DNA of 64,000 nucleotides from Burkholderiales bacterium (GTDB taxonomy: Bacteria; Pseudomonadota; Gammaproteobacteria; Burkholderiales; JAEUOS01): assembly GCA_016790695.1 (NCBI GenBank), contig JAEUOS010000122.1, positions 17,526-81,525 on the forward strand, in the 5' to 3' direction. Each line of letters starts with the position of its first letter. The first letter of the stretch is position 1. The notes below the pieces were generated by a model, which was not told the origin of the DNA, searched no databases, and saw only the letters and a program-made list of their open reading frames with translations. This document shows, one piece after another, positions 47,334-56,290 of this stretch. Both the position numbers and the translations under genes were made by a program.

Positions 47334-48326
47334 ATGCCATCAACGTCGTCGCGCCGGTCGGGCCCGCTTGTCGTCGCGCTGGCAGCCGGCCTCCTGTGCC
47401 TGGCCGAATTCGCGCTTGCCCAGGCGAAATGGCCGCAGCGCCCGGTCCGCATCATCGTCGTCTATCCGACCGGGGGCGTCAGCGACGAGACCGCGCGCGC
47501 GATCGCCGAACGCCTGGCGCCGCGCCTGGAGGTTCCGGTGCTGGTGGAGAACCGTGCCGGCGGCGGTGGGTCGGTGGGCATGGGTGCTCTGGCCAAGGCG
47601 CAGCCCGACGGCCATACCCTGGCGTTCTCGGCGATCAGCCCGCTGACCTTGAACCCGTATCTCGCCGCAGTCGGCTACGATCCGCGGCGCGACGTTGCAC
47701 CGGTGATCGGCGTGATGCACACGCCCGTGGTGGTGGTCGGCACGCCGGCCTTCGCCGGGGCAACCTTCCAGGATCTGCTGCGCGCCGCGCGCCAGGCACC
47801 CGGCCGGGTGCGCTGGGGCAGTTCCGGCATCGCCACGGTCGGGCACATGGTGCTCGAACACGTGCGCCTGGCCGCGCAGGTCGACATCAGCCACATTCCG
47901 TACAAGGGCGGCGGCCAGCAGCTGACCGATGCGCTCGCGGGCCATTTCGAGATCCTGTCGACCAACGTCGCGATCGCACAGCTGCAGCACATCCAGAGCG
48001 GCAAGTTCAAGGCTCTGGCCGTCGGCGCGCCGGAGCGCCTGCGCGTGCTGCCGCAGGTGCCGACCCTGGCCGAGCTCGGCTTCGCCCAGGCCAACCTGAC
48101 GTCGCTGTTCGGCCTGTTCGCGCCCGGGGACACGCCCGAGGCGATCATTGCGCGGTTGAATGCGGAACTCAACGCGGTGCTGCGGCAGGGCGATGTCCGC
48201 GAACGGCTCGTCGCCGCCAACAACCTGCCATTCGGCGGCAGCGCGGCCGAATTCGCGCGCGCGATCAACCTCGATGCGGAGCGCAACCTGGCGGTGATCA
48301 GGGCTGCCGGCATCCGCGCAGAGTAG
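47334..48326 (+). CDS. Bug/TctC-type periplasmic binding protein downstream of lysR
   Basis: Bug protein of 330 residues from ATG 47334; an in-frame ATG at 47316 is an alternative. A Sec signal (SGPLVVALAAGLLCLAEFALA) precedes KWPQRPVRIIVVYPTGGVSD. Family segments NRAGGGGSVGMGALAKA, GSSGIATVGHMVLEHV and PYKGGGQQLTDALAG are present. The neighbouring LysR protein may control it, a common pairing for this family. Confidence 0.9.
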   Translation: MPSTSSRRSGPLVVALAAGLLCLAEFALAQAKWPQRPVRIIVVYPTGGVSDETARAIAERLAPRLEVPVLVENRAGGGGSVGMGALAKAQPDGHTLAFSAISPLTLNPYLAAVGYDPRRDVAPVIGVMHTPVVVVGTPAFAGATFQDLLRAARQAPGRVRWGSSGIATVGHMVLEHVRLAAQVDISHIPYKGGGQQLTDALAGHFEILSTNVAIAQLQHIQSGKFKALAVGAPERLRVLPQVPTLAELGFAQANLTSLFGLFAPGDTPEAIIARLNAELNAVLRQGDVRERLVAANNLPFGGSAAEFARAINLDAERNLAVIRAAGIRAE

Positions 48327-48334
48327 GGAGGACC

Positions 48335-49105
48335 ATGTCTGACAATCACATCCCTGCGGCGCGCGCGATCGGCATCGGCGCGCCCCTGACGTGGCTTGCA
48401 CGCGGCTGGCGCGACATGCTGGCGAGCCCGCTGGCCAGCCTTCTGCACGGGGTGCTGGTGGCGGCGGGCGGCTGGGGGGCGGTCTGGCTGGGCCAGCAGG
48501 CCTGGCTGCTCCTGCCCGGCGCGTTCAGCGGATTCCTGCTGATCGGGCCGATCCTCGCCACCGGGCTGTACGAATTGAGCCGCCGCCGCGCGGCCGGTGC
48601 CAACCCGGGGGTCGGCGCAGTGGTCGCCGCGTGGCGCCGCGGCACCCGTCCGCTGGTCGGCCTCGGACTGCTCCTGTTCGGCGCCGCCAGCGCCTGGGTC
48701 GCGGTCTCGGCGGTGATGTTCCGGCTGTACGTCGCGCAGCCGATCGCGACGCTCGAGGCGTTTCTGCGCTACGCGCTGGCCGAGCAGGGGACGACGCTCT
48801 TCTGGTTGTGGATGCTGGCCGGCGCGCTCGGATCCGCGCTCGTCTTCGCGGTCACCGCGGTGTCCGCGCCGCTCCTGCTCGACCGGCGCATCGGCCTCGC
48901 GGCGGCGGTGCTCGCCAGCGTGCGCGCGGTGGGCGACAACCCGCTGCCGATGGCGCTGTGGGCGGCCATCATCATGCTCCTCACCGGCCTCTCGATGGCC
49001 ACCTGGATGGCGGGATTCCTCGTCAGCGTGCCGCTGCTCGGGCATGCGACCTGGCATGCCTATCGCGACCTGGTCGACGCCGGCGCCTGGCCGGTGCGGG
49101 ACTGA
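48335..49105 (+). CDS. DUF2189 / BPSS1780 family membrane protein
   Basis: Integral membrane protein of 256 residues with five or six hydrophobic segments (LHGVLVAAGGWGAVWLG, LLLPGAFSGFLLIGPILATGLYE, VGLGLLLFGAASAWVA, LFWLWMLAGALGSALVFAV, ALWAAIIMLLTGLSMATWM). The GPILATGLYELSRR segment and the terminal LLGHATWHAYRDLVD are diagnostic of DUF2189. Function is unknown. It starts 8 bases after the Bug gene and is followed 4 bases later by another small membrane protein. Confidence 0.88.
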   Translation: MSDNHIPAARAIGIGAPLTWLARGWRDMLASPLASLLHGVLVAAGGWGAVWLGQQAWLLLPGAFSGFLLIGPILATGLYELSRRRAAGANPGVGAVVAAWRRGTRPLVGLGLLLFGAASAWVAVSAVMFRLYVAQPIATLEAFLRYALAEQGTTLFWLWMLAGALGSALVFAVTAVSAPLLLDRRIGLAAAVLASVRAVGDNPLPMALWAAIIMLLTGLSMATWMAGFLVSVPLLGHATWHAYRDLVDAGAWPVRD

Positions 49106-49109
49106 CGCC

Positions 49110-49334
49110 ATGCCCGGCCCGACCGGTGGCTGGAGCGAAGAGCAGGTCGCGCAGTTCGGCCTGACCTGGGGCGTCGGCGGCCTGATCGTCCTGATGCTCT
49201 TCATCATCCTGTCGGTGGCGCGCGAATCGAAGGCGGGCCGTCTCGGCACGTTCGTGCTGTTCTTCGTGCTCGCGTTCGGCATCTTCGGCTTCCTGATGAA
49301 GCAGGTGATCCAGTGGCTCATGGGCATCCACTAG
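49110..49334 (+). CDS. DUF2788 small membrane protein
   Basis: Short protein of 74 residues with two predicted helices (WGVGGLIVLMLFIILSVA and TFVLFFVLAFGIFGFLMKQ) joined by a basic loop. The pattern EEQVAQFGLTWGV plus the two helices matches DUF2788, found mainly in betaproteobacteria. No function is known. ATG 49110 lies 4 bases after the DUF2189 stop, so the two membrane proteins are probably made together. Confidence 0.87.
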   Translation: MPGPTGGWSEEQVAQFGLTWGVGGLIVLMLFIILSVARESKAGRLGTFVLFFVLAFGIFGFLMKQVIQWLMGIH

Positions 49335-49437
49335 CGGCGCGCCGGCCGGGCGCCGGCATCTTCGGCGCGCGACGGGTATGCTTGCAGCCGTTCCGCCGGC
49401 GGCACCCGCCGGCCTTGCCTCCCGGGAGACCATTCGC

Positions 49438-50403
49438 ATGAACCGAATCCGTCGCAGCCTTCTGCTCGCGCCCGCGGCCGCGCTCGTCGCGCGCCCGGCC
49501 CCGGCTCAGGAGTATCCGAGCCGGCCGATCCGCGTGATCGTTCCCTACGCGCCGGGCGGGACCGACCAGCAGCTGCGCATCCTGGCGCCGGCGCTGCAGC
49601 GCATCCTCGGTCAGTCGCTCGTGATCGAGAACATCGCCGGCGGCGGCACCATCATCGGCGCCGGCACCGTGCACAAGGCCAACCCCGACGGCTACACGCT
49701 GCTCTACACCGGCACCGGCGCGATGACGGTGATTCCGAACATGGCCAAGACGCCTTATTCGCGCGCCGATTTCCTGCCGCTGGGCAACGTCATCGGCACG
49801 CCGTTCGTGGTGGCGGTGCGGCCCGACGCGCCGTTCCGGACGCTCGCCGAGTTCGTCGCCTACGGCCGCGCGAACCCCGGCAAGATCAGCTTCGGCTCCG
49901 CCGGCATCGGCACCACGACCCACATGGCCGGCGAGGCGATCGCCGCGGCAGGCAACTTCAAGATCCTGCACGTGCCCTATCAGGGCATCGGGCCGGCGGT
50001 GACCTCGATCCTCGGCGGCAATGTCGACATGGTCGTCGGCCTGCCCAACGCCATCATGCCGCACGTCAATGCGGGCAAGCTGGTCGCGCTGGCGATCACG
50101 GGTCCGCAGCGCTCCGACCTGATGCCCTCGTTCATGACCGTGCGCGAGGGCGGCCTCGACATGGTCGACGTCACCAAGTTCGGCTTCTTCGCCCCGCGCG
50201 GCACGCCGGAGGCGGTGGTCCGGCGCTGGGTGGCGGCCATTCCGGAGGCAATGAAGGCGCCCGATTTCGTCGAGGCGACGCGGCGCTCCTTCAACAGCAC
50301 GATGTACCTCGATCCCGAGCAGTTCCGCGGGGTCCTCGATGCCGAGGACCGGCACTTCAAGAAGCTGATCGCCGACCTGAAGCTCGGCGACGCCGCCAAG
50401 TAG
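49438..50403 (+). CDS. Bug/TctC-type periplasmic binding protein
   Basis: Bug protein of 321 residues from ATG 49438 with a leader MNRIRRSLLLAPAAAL ending near APAQ. Mature start YPSRPIRVIVPYAPGGTDQQ is unusual: the loop has TDQQ where others have xTD plus a hydrophobic residue. ENIAGGGTIIGAGTVHKA and GSAGIGTTTHMAGEAI follow. It has a TATGCT -10-like hexamer at 49377-49382 and stands as a single gene, convergent with the flavoprotein pair. Confidence 0.9.
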   Translation: MNRIRRSLLLAPAAALVARPAPAQEYPSRPIRVIVPYAPGGTDQQLRILAPALQRILGQSLVIENIAGGGTIIGAGTVHKANPDGYTLLYTGTGAMTVIPNMAKTPYSRADFLPLGNVIGTPFVVAVRPDAPFRTLAEFVAYGRANPGKISFGSAGIGTTTHMAGEAIAAAGNFKILHVPYQGIGPAVTSILGGNVDMVVGLPNAIMPHVNAGKLVALAITGPQRSDLMPSFMTVREGGLDMVDVTKFGFFAPRGTPEAVVRRWVAAIPEAMKAPDFVEATRRSFNSTMYLDPEQFRGVLDAEDRHFKKLIADLKLGDAAK

Positions 50404-50411
50404 CGGCGCGG

Positions 50412-50428
50412 GCGCCTGCGGGCGGCGC
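50412..50428. terminator. Short hairpin between convergent genes, weak terminator candidate
   Basis: GCGCC, 7-base loop, GGCGC in the 26-base gap between the Bug gene and the dihydroorotate-dehydrogenase-like gene, followed by only two T residues. Confidence 0.25.
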
Positions 50429-50429
50429 T

Positions 50430-51503
50430 TCAGTCGCCGAGTGTCTCCGCCGGCACGAACGCACGCCAGTGCTCGGCGCGCGCGGGCAGTTCGGCATAGG
50501 GCAGGACGCGGTCGGCGGCGCGCCCGACGAGGTCGGGCGCCCGGCACCGCTTGCGCTCCAGGTAGTCCGCGAGTTCGTCGACCGCCGCGCCCAGCACGCC
50601 GAAACCGCCGGTGAGCACGGCCGAACAGAGCTCGACGGCGCTGGCGCCGGCAAGCAGCATGCGGGCGACGTCGGCGCCGCTGCGCGCGCCGTTGGTGCCG
50701 ATCAGGGGCGCATCGGCGCCCAGGCGCTTGCGGCTGCGCGCCAGCCAGTAGCAGGTCAGCGGCAGCGCCCAGTCGCCGCCATAGCCGAGGTTGGTGTCGA
50801 GCGCGGGCGCCATGGTGTCGAGGTCGGGCAGCATGCCGAGCATGCGCCCGATCATGGTCACCGCGGTGGCGCCGCCGTCGCGCGCGGCCGCCGCGAGGGC
50901 GGCCACGTTCTCGCTCTGCCCGGTCAGCTTGACCCAGACCGGGATGCCGACGGCGCGGCGGATCGCCGCCACCTGCGCGCCGACCTTTTCGGCCGCGCGC
51001 TCGGTGGTCACGCCGCCATGGGCGGCCTCGTCGCCATAGGGGGTGCCGACGTTGAATTCGAGCAGCCGGATGCCGGCCGCCTCGATCTCGCGCGCCAGGC
51101 TGACGGCGGCGTCGAGATCGGCAAGGATCACGCTCGCCGCCACGTAGGCGTCGTGCGCGCGCGCCTCGCGGTCGAGCGCCGCCACCGCGGCGATCCAGTC
51201 CGCGCTGTCGCGCGGCTGCAGGCCCGAGCGGCACAGGATGCTGCCGCCGCTGCCGCGCCACGGCAGCGGCTGCCAGCCGGCGCCGGCGCGCAGGTAGTCG
51301 GTCTGCGCCAGCTGCCGGCGCGCCGCCGCGCTCTCGTTGATCGACTTGGCCACCACCACGGCGGCGCCGGCGCCGAGCGCGGCGCGGATCCCCGCTTCGG
51401 TCATCACGTGCTCGCCCGAGGCGCAGACCACCGGGTTCTTGAGGGCGAGCGGGCCGACCCGCACCCGCAGCGCGCCGGCCCGGTCGAACGCCGGCGGCGC
51501 CAT
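50430..51503 (-). CDS. Dihydroorotate-dehydrogenase-like FMN protein
   Basis: Predicted FMN TIM-barrel oxidoreductase of 357 residues in the dihydroorotate/dihydropyrimidine dehydrogenase superfamily: VGPLALKNPVVCASGEH at the N-terminus, LLEFNVGTPYGDE (in place of the usual ...NxSCPN), IPVWVKLTGQSEN, and the phosphate-binding GTNGARSGADVARMLLAGASAVELCSAVL. The segment with the active-site Cys/Ser in standard enzymes is replaced by VGTPYG, so it is probably not the pyrimidine-biosynthetic enzyme. It starts 1 base after the GMC oxidoreductase ends, implying a joint pathway. Confidence 0.8.
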   Translation of the reverse strand: MAPPAFDRAGALRVRVGPLALKNPVVCASGEHVMTEAGIRAALGAGAAVVVAKSINESAAARRQLAQTDYLRAGAGWQPLPWRGSGGSILCRSGLQPRDSADWIAAVAALDREARAHDAYVAASVILADLDAAVSLAREIEAAGIRLLEFNVGTPYGDEAAHGGVTTERAAEKVGAQVAAIRRAVGIPVWVKLTGQSENVAALAAAARDGGATAVTMIGRMLGMLPDLDTMAPALDTNLGYGGDWALPLTCYWLARSRKRLGADAPLIGTNGARSGADVARMLLAGASAVELCSAVLTGGFGVLGAAVDELADYLERKRCRAPDLVGRAADRVLPYAELPARAEHWRAFVPAETLGD

Positions 51504-51504
51504 C

Positions 51505-53142
51505 TCAGGCCGACGGCGCGGCGCGCGGCGTTGCGCGCACGATCGCGGCGGCGCGCTCCGCGATCATCGTGGTGGGCGCGTTGGTGTTGCCCGAGGTGAT
51601 GGTCGGCATCACGGAGGCATCGGCGACGCGCAGGCCCTCGAGTCCGAACACCCGCAACTGGGCATCCACCACCGCGCCGGCCTCGGCGGACCGGCCCATG
51701 CGGCAGGTCCCGACCGGGTGGAAGATGGTCGTGCCGATGTCGCCGGCCGCGCGCGCCAGGTCATCGTCGCTGGTCAGCGCGGCCCCGGGCAGGAACTCCT
51801 CGGGCGCATAGGGCTGCAGCGCCGGCATCGACACGATGCGGCGCGTCAGGCGCAGCGCGTCGGCTGCGACCTTGCGGTCCTCCGCCGTCGACAGGTAGTT
51901 GCAGCGGATCTCGGGCTTGGCGCCCGGGTCGGCGGAAACGATGCGGACATGGCCGCGCGAGGTCGGGCGCAGGTTGCAGACCGAAGCGGTGAACGCGGGA
52001 AAGCGATGCAGCGGATCGCCGAACTTGTCGAGGGACAGCGGCTGCACGTGGTACTCGATGTTGGGGGTGGCGTGCTCCGGCGACGAGTGCCAGAAGACGC
52101 CGAGCTGCGACGGTGCCATGGTGAGCGGGCCGCGGCGCCGGAATGCGTACTCGAGGCCCATCCAGGCCTTGCCCCAGAGGCTGTTCGCCATCGTGTTCAG
52201 GGTGCGGATGCCGCGCACCTTGAAGGCCATGCGCAGCTGCAGGTGGTCCTGCAGATTGGCGCCGACGCCGTCCAGCGCATGGACCACGGGAATCTGGTGC
52301 GCCGCGAGCAGCCCGGGAGCGCCGACGCCGGAGAGCTGCAGCAATTGCGGCGAGCCGACGGCACCGGCGGCGAGGATCACCTCGCCACGCGCGCGCGCCA
52401 GCCAGGTGGCGGGCCCGTCGTGCCGGCCGTTGCGCACCTCGACCCCGATGCAGCGCCGGCCGTCGAACACCAGCCGCTGCGCGGTCGAGTAGTCGCGCAC
52501 CACCAGATTGGGCCGCTTTCGCACCGGGCGCAGGAAGGCCTTGCCCGCGTGCCAGCGCACGCCCGTCCTCTGGGTGACTTCGAATCGTCCGCTGCCGGCG
52601 TTGTTGCCGGTGTTGAAATCCTCCGTGCGCGGAATGCCGGCCTGCTCGGCAGCGCGCGCGAAGCGGTCGAGAATCTTCCAGGACAGGCGCTGCTCCTCGA
52701 CGCGCAACTCGCCGCCGGCGCCGTGGAAGTGACCGGCGCCGCGATGGCTGTCCTCGTGCTGCTTGAAGACCGGCAGCACCTTGTCCCACGACCAGCCGTC
52801 GTCGCCGGTGAGTGCGGCCCACTCGTCGTAGTCGCGCTTCTGGCCGCGCATGTAGATCATCGCGTTGATCAGCGAACAGCCGCCGAGGCCGCGGCCGCGC
52901 GCGTAGTGGATGTCGCGGCCGTTGAGCCCCGGCTCGGCGGCGGTGCGGTACATCCAGTCGGTGCGCGGATTGGCGATGCAGTAGAGGTACCCGACCGGGA
53001 TGTCGATCCAGATCCAGCGATCGTCGGTGCCCGCCTCGAGCAGGCACACGCGCTTGGCGGGGTCGGCGGAGAGGCGATTGGCGAGCAGGCAGCCGGCGCT
53101 GCCGCCGCCGACGATGACATAATCGAACTCGTCCGCGTCCAT
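51505..53142 (-). CDS. GMC family FAD-dependent oxidoreductase (choline-dehydrogenase-like)
   Basis: Flavoprotein of 545 residues that oxidises an alcohol. N-terminal FAD motif YVIVGGGSAGCLLANRLS followed by LLEAG; GMC signature 1 in GRGLGGCSLINAMIYMRG; signature 2 in GAVGSPQLLQLSGVG; the C-terminal active-site region IFHPVGTCRMG with the catalytic His. Similar in length to choline and aliphatic alcohol dehydrogenases, but no betaine genes are nearby. It is the first gene of a two-gene minus-strand operon, divergent from the small exported protein. Confidence 0.92.
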   Translation of the reverse strand: MDADEFDYVIVGGGSAGCLLANRLSADPAKRVCLLEAGTDDRWIWIDIPVGYLYCIANPRTDWMYRTAAEPGLNGRDIHYARGRGLGGCSLINAMIYMRGQKRDYDEWAALTGDDGWSWDKVLPVFKQHEDSHRGAGHFHGAGGELRVEEQRLSWKILDRFARAAEQAGIPRTEDFNTGNNAGSGRFEVTQRTGVRWHAGKAFLRPVRKRPNLVVRDYSTAQRLVFDGRRCIGVEVRNGRHDGPATWLARARGEVILAAGAVGSPQLLQLSGVGAPGLLAAHQIPVVHALDGVGANLQDHLQLRMAFKVRGIRTLNTMANSLWGKAWMGLEYAFRRRGPLTMAPSQLGVFWHSSPEHATPNIEYHVQPLSLDKFGDPLHRFPAFTASVCNLRPTSRGHVRIVSADPGAKPEIRCNYLSTAEDRKVAADALRLTRRIVSMPALQPYAPEEFLPGAALTSDDDLARAAGDIGTTIFHPVGTCRMGRSAEAGAVVDAQLRVFGLEGLRVADASVMPTITSGNTNAPTTMIAERAAAIVRATPRAAPSA

Positions 53143-53288
53143 GCAGCCGATTGTACCGGCGCCCGGCGACCTGGCCGGAGGTTACAACTTCTTACCACTT
53201 GCACGGGGCCGCCGGGCTACCATGGGTCAACCCGCGGTCGGCGCTGCCGTTCTTTGCGGCACGACCCGATCGATCTCCGGAACCGCCC

Positions 53289-53594
53289 ATGAACGCGCGC
53301 CTACTCCTCCTGCTTGCCCTTGCCGCCGCGCCGGCGGTGCAGGCGCAGCCCTGGAGCATCCAGGGGCCCGGCGGCCTGTCCGGTCCGCCCCGTGGCGCCG
53401 AGGAGCGCAAGGGCGCGTATCAGGACCGGCGCGCCAGCTTCGATCACGGGCGCGAGCGCGATCAGCGCGACGGGTTCGGGCGCGGCGCGCGCCAGGGCGA
53501 GCCGCCGCCGCACCACGGCATGAGCCACGAGGAGCGCCGCGAACTGCGGCGCCAGATCCGCGATCACGGTCGCGACATCTACCGGGAGCGCTGA
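53289..53594 (+). CDS. Small exported, highly charged protein
   Basis: Product of 101 residues from ATG 53289 with a clear signal peptide (MNARLLLLLALAAAPAVQA). The mature part is about 80 residues and extremely rich in Arg, Glu, Asp, Gly and His, ending MSHEERRELRRQIRDHGRD. No domain is recognised; similar short periplasmic proteins occur in other betaproteobacteria. It stops 3 bases before the DUF1800 gene, so it belongs to that operon. A TACCAT hexamer (gggctaccatgg context) upstream could be a -10. Confidence 0.75.
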   Translation: MNARLLLLLALAAAPAVQAQPWSIQGPGGLSGPPRGAEERKGAYQDRRASFDHGRERDQRDGFGRGARQGEPPPHHGMSHEERRELRRQIRDHGRDIYRER

Positions 53595-53597
53595 GCC

Positions 53598-55115
53598 GTG
53601 CGCCGCCTGGTCGCTGCGCTGCTGGCCGGCGCCCTGATCGGCGCCGGTGCGGGGGCGGCTGCGGCCGCCGGCATCGGCGTCGACGACGCGCGCTTTCTGC
53701 TCGCGCGCACCGGGTTCGCGCCGACCGAGGCCGAGGTCGCGCGTCTGGCACCCCTCGCACGCGGCGAGGCGGTGGACGCGCTGCTCGCCGCGGTGCGCAC
53801 CGCCGCGGCGAGCGTCGCGCCGGCCTGGGTCGACGAGCCGTTCGAACGGCCACCCGGCGCCCAGTCGAGCGAGGACGCGCGTCGCGCCTACCAGCAGCGC
53901 GAGATCCGGCGCGGACTGGAGCTGCGTTCCTGGTGGATGCGCGAGATGCTCGAGACGCCGTCGCCGCTGACCGAGCGCATGACCCTGTTCTGGCACAACC
54001 ACTTCGTCTCGGCGCAGCAGAAGGTGCGCTCGGCGCAGCTCATGTATCGCCAGAACCTCCTGTTGCGGCAGCATGCGCTTGGCAATTTCGGGGAATTGCT
54101 GCATGCGGCGGCGAAGGACCCGGCGATGCTCGTCTACCTGGATGCGGCCACCAGCCGGCGCGCCGCGCCCAACGAGAACTTCGCGCGCGAAGTCATGGAG
54201 TTGTTCACCCTGGGCGAAGGGCGCTATGCCGAGCGCGACATCCGGGAAGCGGCGCGCGCGTTCACCGGCTGGAGCGTCGACCCGGAGACCGGGCGCTATC
54301 GGTGGCGCCCGCTGGCGCACGACGACGGCGTGAAGACCGTCCTTGGCCGGACCGGCGCCTTCGATGGCGACGCGGTCCTCGACATCCTGCTGGCCGAGCC
54401 GGCGACGGCCCGCTTCATCGTCACCAAGCTCTGGCGCGAGTTCGTCGCGCCCGACACGAGTCATCCGGCCGATGCGGCCGAGATCGAGCGCATCGCCGCG
54501 CTGTTCCGCGGTGCGCGCTACGACCTGCGCACCGCACTGCGCGCGATCCTCACCTCACCGCGCTTCTACGCACCCGAGCATCGCGGCGCGCTGGTGAAGT
54601 CCCCGGTCGACCTGGTGGTCGGCCTGGTACGCCAGCTCGGCGTGCGCTACACGGACCCGCTGCCGTTCGCCATGTTCGCCGCGGGGCTCGGGCAGAACCT
54701 GTTCGCGCCGCCCAACGTGCGCGGCTGGCCCGGCGGCGAAGCCTGGATCAACAGCTCGACGCTGCTGGCGCGCCGGCAGCTCGCCGAGCGCCTCCTGCGC
54801 GCCGACGATCCGCGGGGCCTGATGGCCGGCGTGCCGGCCGCGATGACCGAAGCGATGCTGCGCCCCGACGCGGCACCTGCCGACGCCGGCGGTGCGAATC
54901 GCATGCGACCCGAGGCGCGCGCGCCGTTTGCGCGCGCCGCGCTCGAGGTGCATCTCGACGTCGACGCCTTTGTCACCGCCTCGGGCGGGCCGGCAGGCGC
55001 TTCCCTGGCGCGCATCCTGCTCGCGGTGCCGCCGGTGACGCCGCCGCCGGCCGGCAGTACGCCGCGCCAGCAGCTGCGCGCGTTGCTGCACGACCCCGCG
55101 TACCAGGTCAAGTGA
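53598..55115 (+). CDS. DUF1800 family exported protein
   Basis: Exported protein of 505 residues, starting at GTG 53598 behind GGGAG, with a signal peptide (LVAALLAGALIGAGAGAAAA). Family features: DDARFLLARTGFAPTEAEV, MTLFWHNHFVSAQQKV, NENFAREVMELFTLGEG, YAERDIREAARAFTGW and PPNVRGWPGGEAWINSSTLLARRQ. DUF1800 proteins nearly always occur with DUF1501 partners, as here (1-base overlap). The role of the pair is unknown; export and charge suggest a cell-envelope function. Confidence 0.93.
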   Translation: MRRLVAALLAGALIGAGAGAAAAAGIGVDDARFLLARTGFAPTEAEVARLAPLARGEAVDALLAAVRTAAASVAPAWVDEPFERPPGAQSSEDARRAYQQREIRRGLELRSWWMREMLETPSPLTERMTLFWHNHFVSAQQKVRSAQLMYRQNLLLRQHALGNFGELLHAAAKDPAMLVYLDAATSRRAAPNENFAREVMELFTLGEGRYAERDIREAARAFTGWSVDPETGRYRWRPLAHDDGVKTVLGRTGAFDGDAVLDILLAEPATARFIVTKLWREFVAPDTSHPADAAEIERIAALFRGARYDLRTALRAILTSPRFYAPEHRGALVKSPVDLVVGLVRQLGVRYTDPLPFAMFAAGLGQNLFAPPNVRGWPGGEAWINSSTLLARRQLAERLLRADDPRGLMAGVPAAMTEAMLRPDAAPADAGGANRMRPEARAPFARAALEVHLDVDAFVTASGGPAGASLARILLAVPPVTPPPAGSTPRQQLRALLHDPAYQVK

Positions 55116-56290
55116 TGCCGCGCACCGCGCCCCATGCATTGCGCCGCCGCCTGCTCCTCGGCATGGCGGGCGGCCCGACGCTGCTCCTCGCGCCGCGCGC
55201 CGGACTGGCACAGCCGCGGCCGGGCCGGCTGCTGGTGCTGGTCGAACTCAAGGGGGCGAACGATGGCCTGAACACCGTCGTGCCGTATGCCGATGCGCAC
55301 TACTACGCGCTGCGGCCGCGCATCGCGATCCGCCCCGAGGATGTGCTGGCCCTGTCTCCGACGACCGGGTTGCACCCGGCGCTGGCGCCGCTGCTGCCGG
55401 TCTGGCGCGCCGGCGAGCTGGCGATCGTCGAAGGCGTCGGCTACCCGCAACCCAACCTGTCGCACTTCCGCTCCATCGAGATCTGGGACACCGCCTCGTC
55501 CGCCCAGGAGGTGCTGCAGGAGGGGTGGCTGACGCGCGCCTTCGTGGCCCGGCCGGTCCCCGACGGCTATCTGGCCGACGGCGTCGCGGTCGGTGGCACC
55601 GACCTGGGCCCGCTCGCCGGCGCGCCGCGCGGCGTCGCGCTCGCGGACCCCGAACAGTTCCTGCGCCAGGCACGGCTGATCGACGGCGAGCGCGGAACAC
55701 CCGCGCGCAACGCGGCGCTGCGCCACATCCTGCAGGTCGAGGCCAACATTGCCGGCGCGGCCGCGCGCCTGAACGCGCACCACGTCTTTCGGACCGCATT
55801 TCCGGCGGGCCCGTTCGGCGCCCAGGTGCGCACGGCGGCGCAGGTGGCCGCGAACCCGGCGGGGGTGGCGGCGATCCGCCTGTCGCTCGGCGGTTTCGAC
55901 ACGCACCAGAACCAGCCGGGCATTCACGCGAACCTGCTGCGCCAACTCGGCGAGGGGCTGGCGGCGCTCAAGGGCGCGCTCGAGGAAATCGGCCGCTGGG
56001 ACGACGCCCTCATCATGACCTACGCCGAATTCGGCCGGCGCCCGCGCGAGAATCAGTCGATGGGAACCGACCATGGCACTGCGGCGCCGCACTTCGTGAT
56101 GGGCGGACGCGTGCGCGGCGGGCTCGCCGGCGCGCCGCCGCGCCTGGACCGCCTCGACACCGGCGGCAATCTGTCGCACGCGGTCGACTTCCGCGCGCTC
56201 TACGCCACCGTGCTGGAGCGCTGGTGGCAGGTTCCGTCGGCGCCCGTCCTGGGCGGGCGCTTCGCCCCGCTCGACCTGCTACGCGGCTGA
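55115..56290 (+). CDS. DUF1501 family exported protein
   Basis: Product of 391 residues with a twin-arginine leader (ALRRRLLLGMAGG) ending near GLAQ, so it is exported folded. The sulfatase/alkaline-phosphatase-like family pattern is visible: LLVLVELKGANDGLNTVVPY, GLHPALAPLLPVWRAGELAIVEGVG, SHFRSIEIWDTAS, SLGGFDTHQNQ, IMTYAEFGRRPREN and GTDHGTAAPHFVMGG with candidate metal ligands. It overlaps the DUF1800 stop by one base and the convergent livF gene by 12 bases. Confidence 0.93.
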   Translation: MPRTAPHALRRRLLLGMAGGPTLLLAPRAGLAQPRPGRLLVLVELKGANDGLNTVVPYADAHYYALRPRIAIRPEDVLALSPTTGLHPALAPLLPVWRAGELAIVEGVGYPQPNLSHFRSIEIWDTASSAQEVLQEGWLTRAFVARPVPDGYLADGVAVGGTDLGPLAGAPRGVALADPEQFLRQARLIDGERGTPARNAALRHILQVEANIAGAAARLNAHHVFRTAFPAGPFGAQVRTAAQVAANPAGVAAIRLSLGGFDTHQNQPGIHANLLRQLGEGLAALKGALEEIGRWDDALIMTYAEFGRRPRENQSMGTDHGTAAPHFVMGGRVRGGLAGAPPRLDRLDTGGNLSHAVDFRALYATVLERWWQVPSAPVLGGRFAPLDLLRG

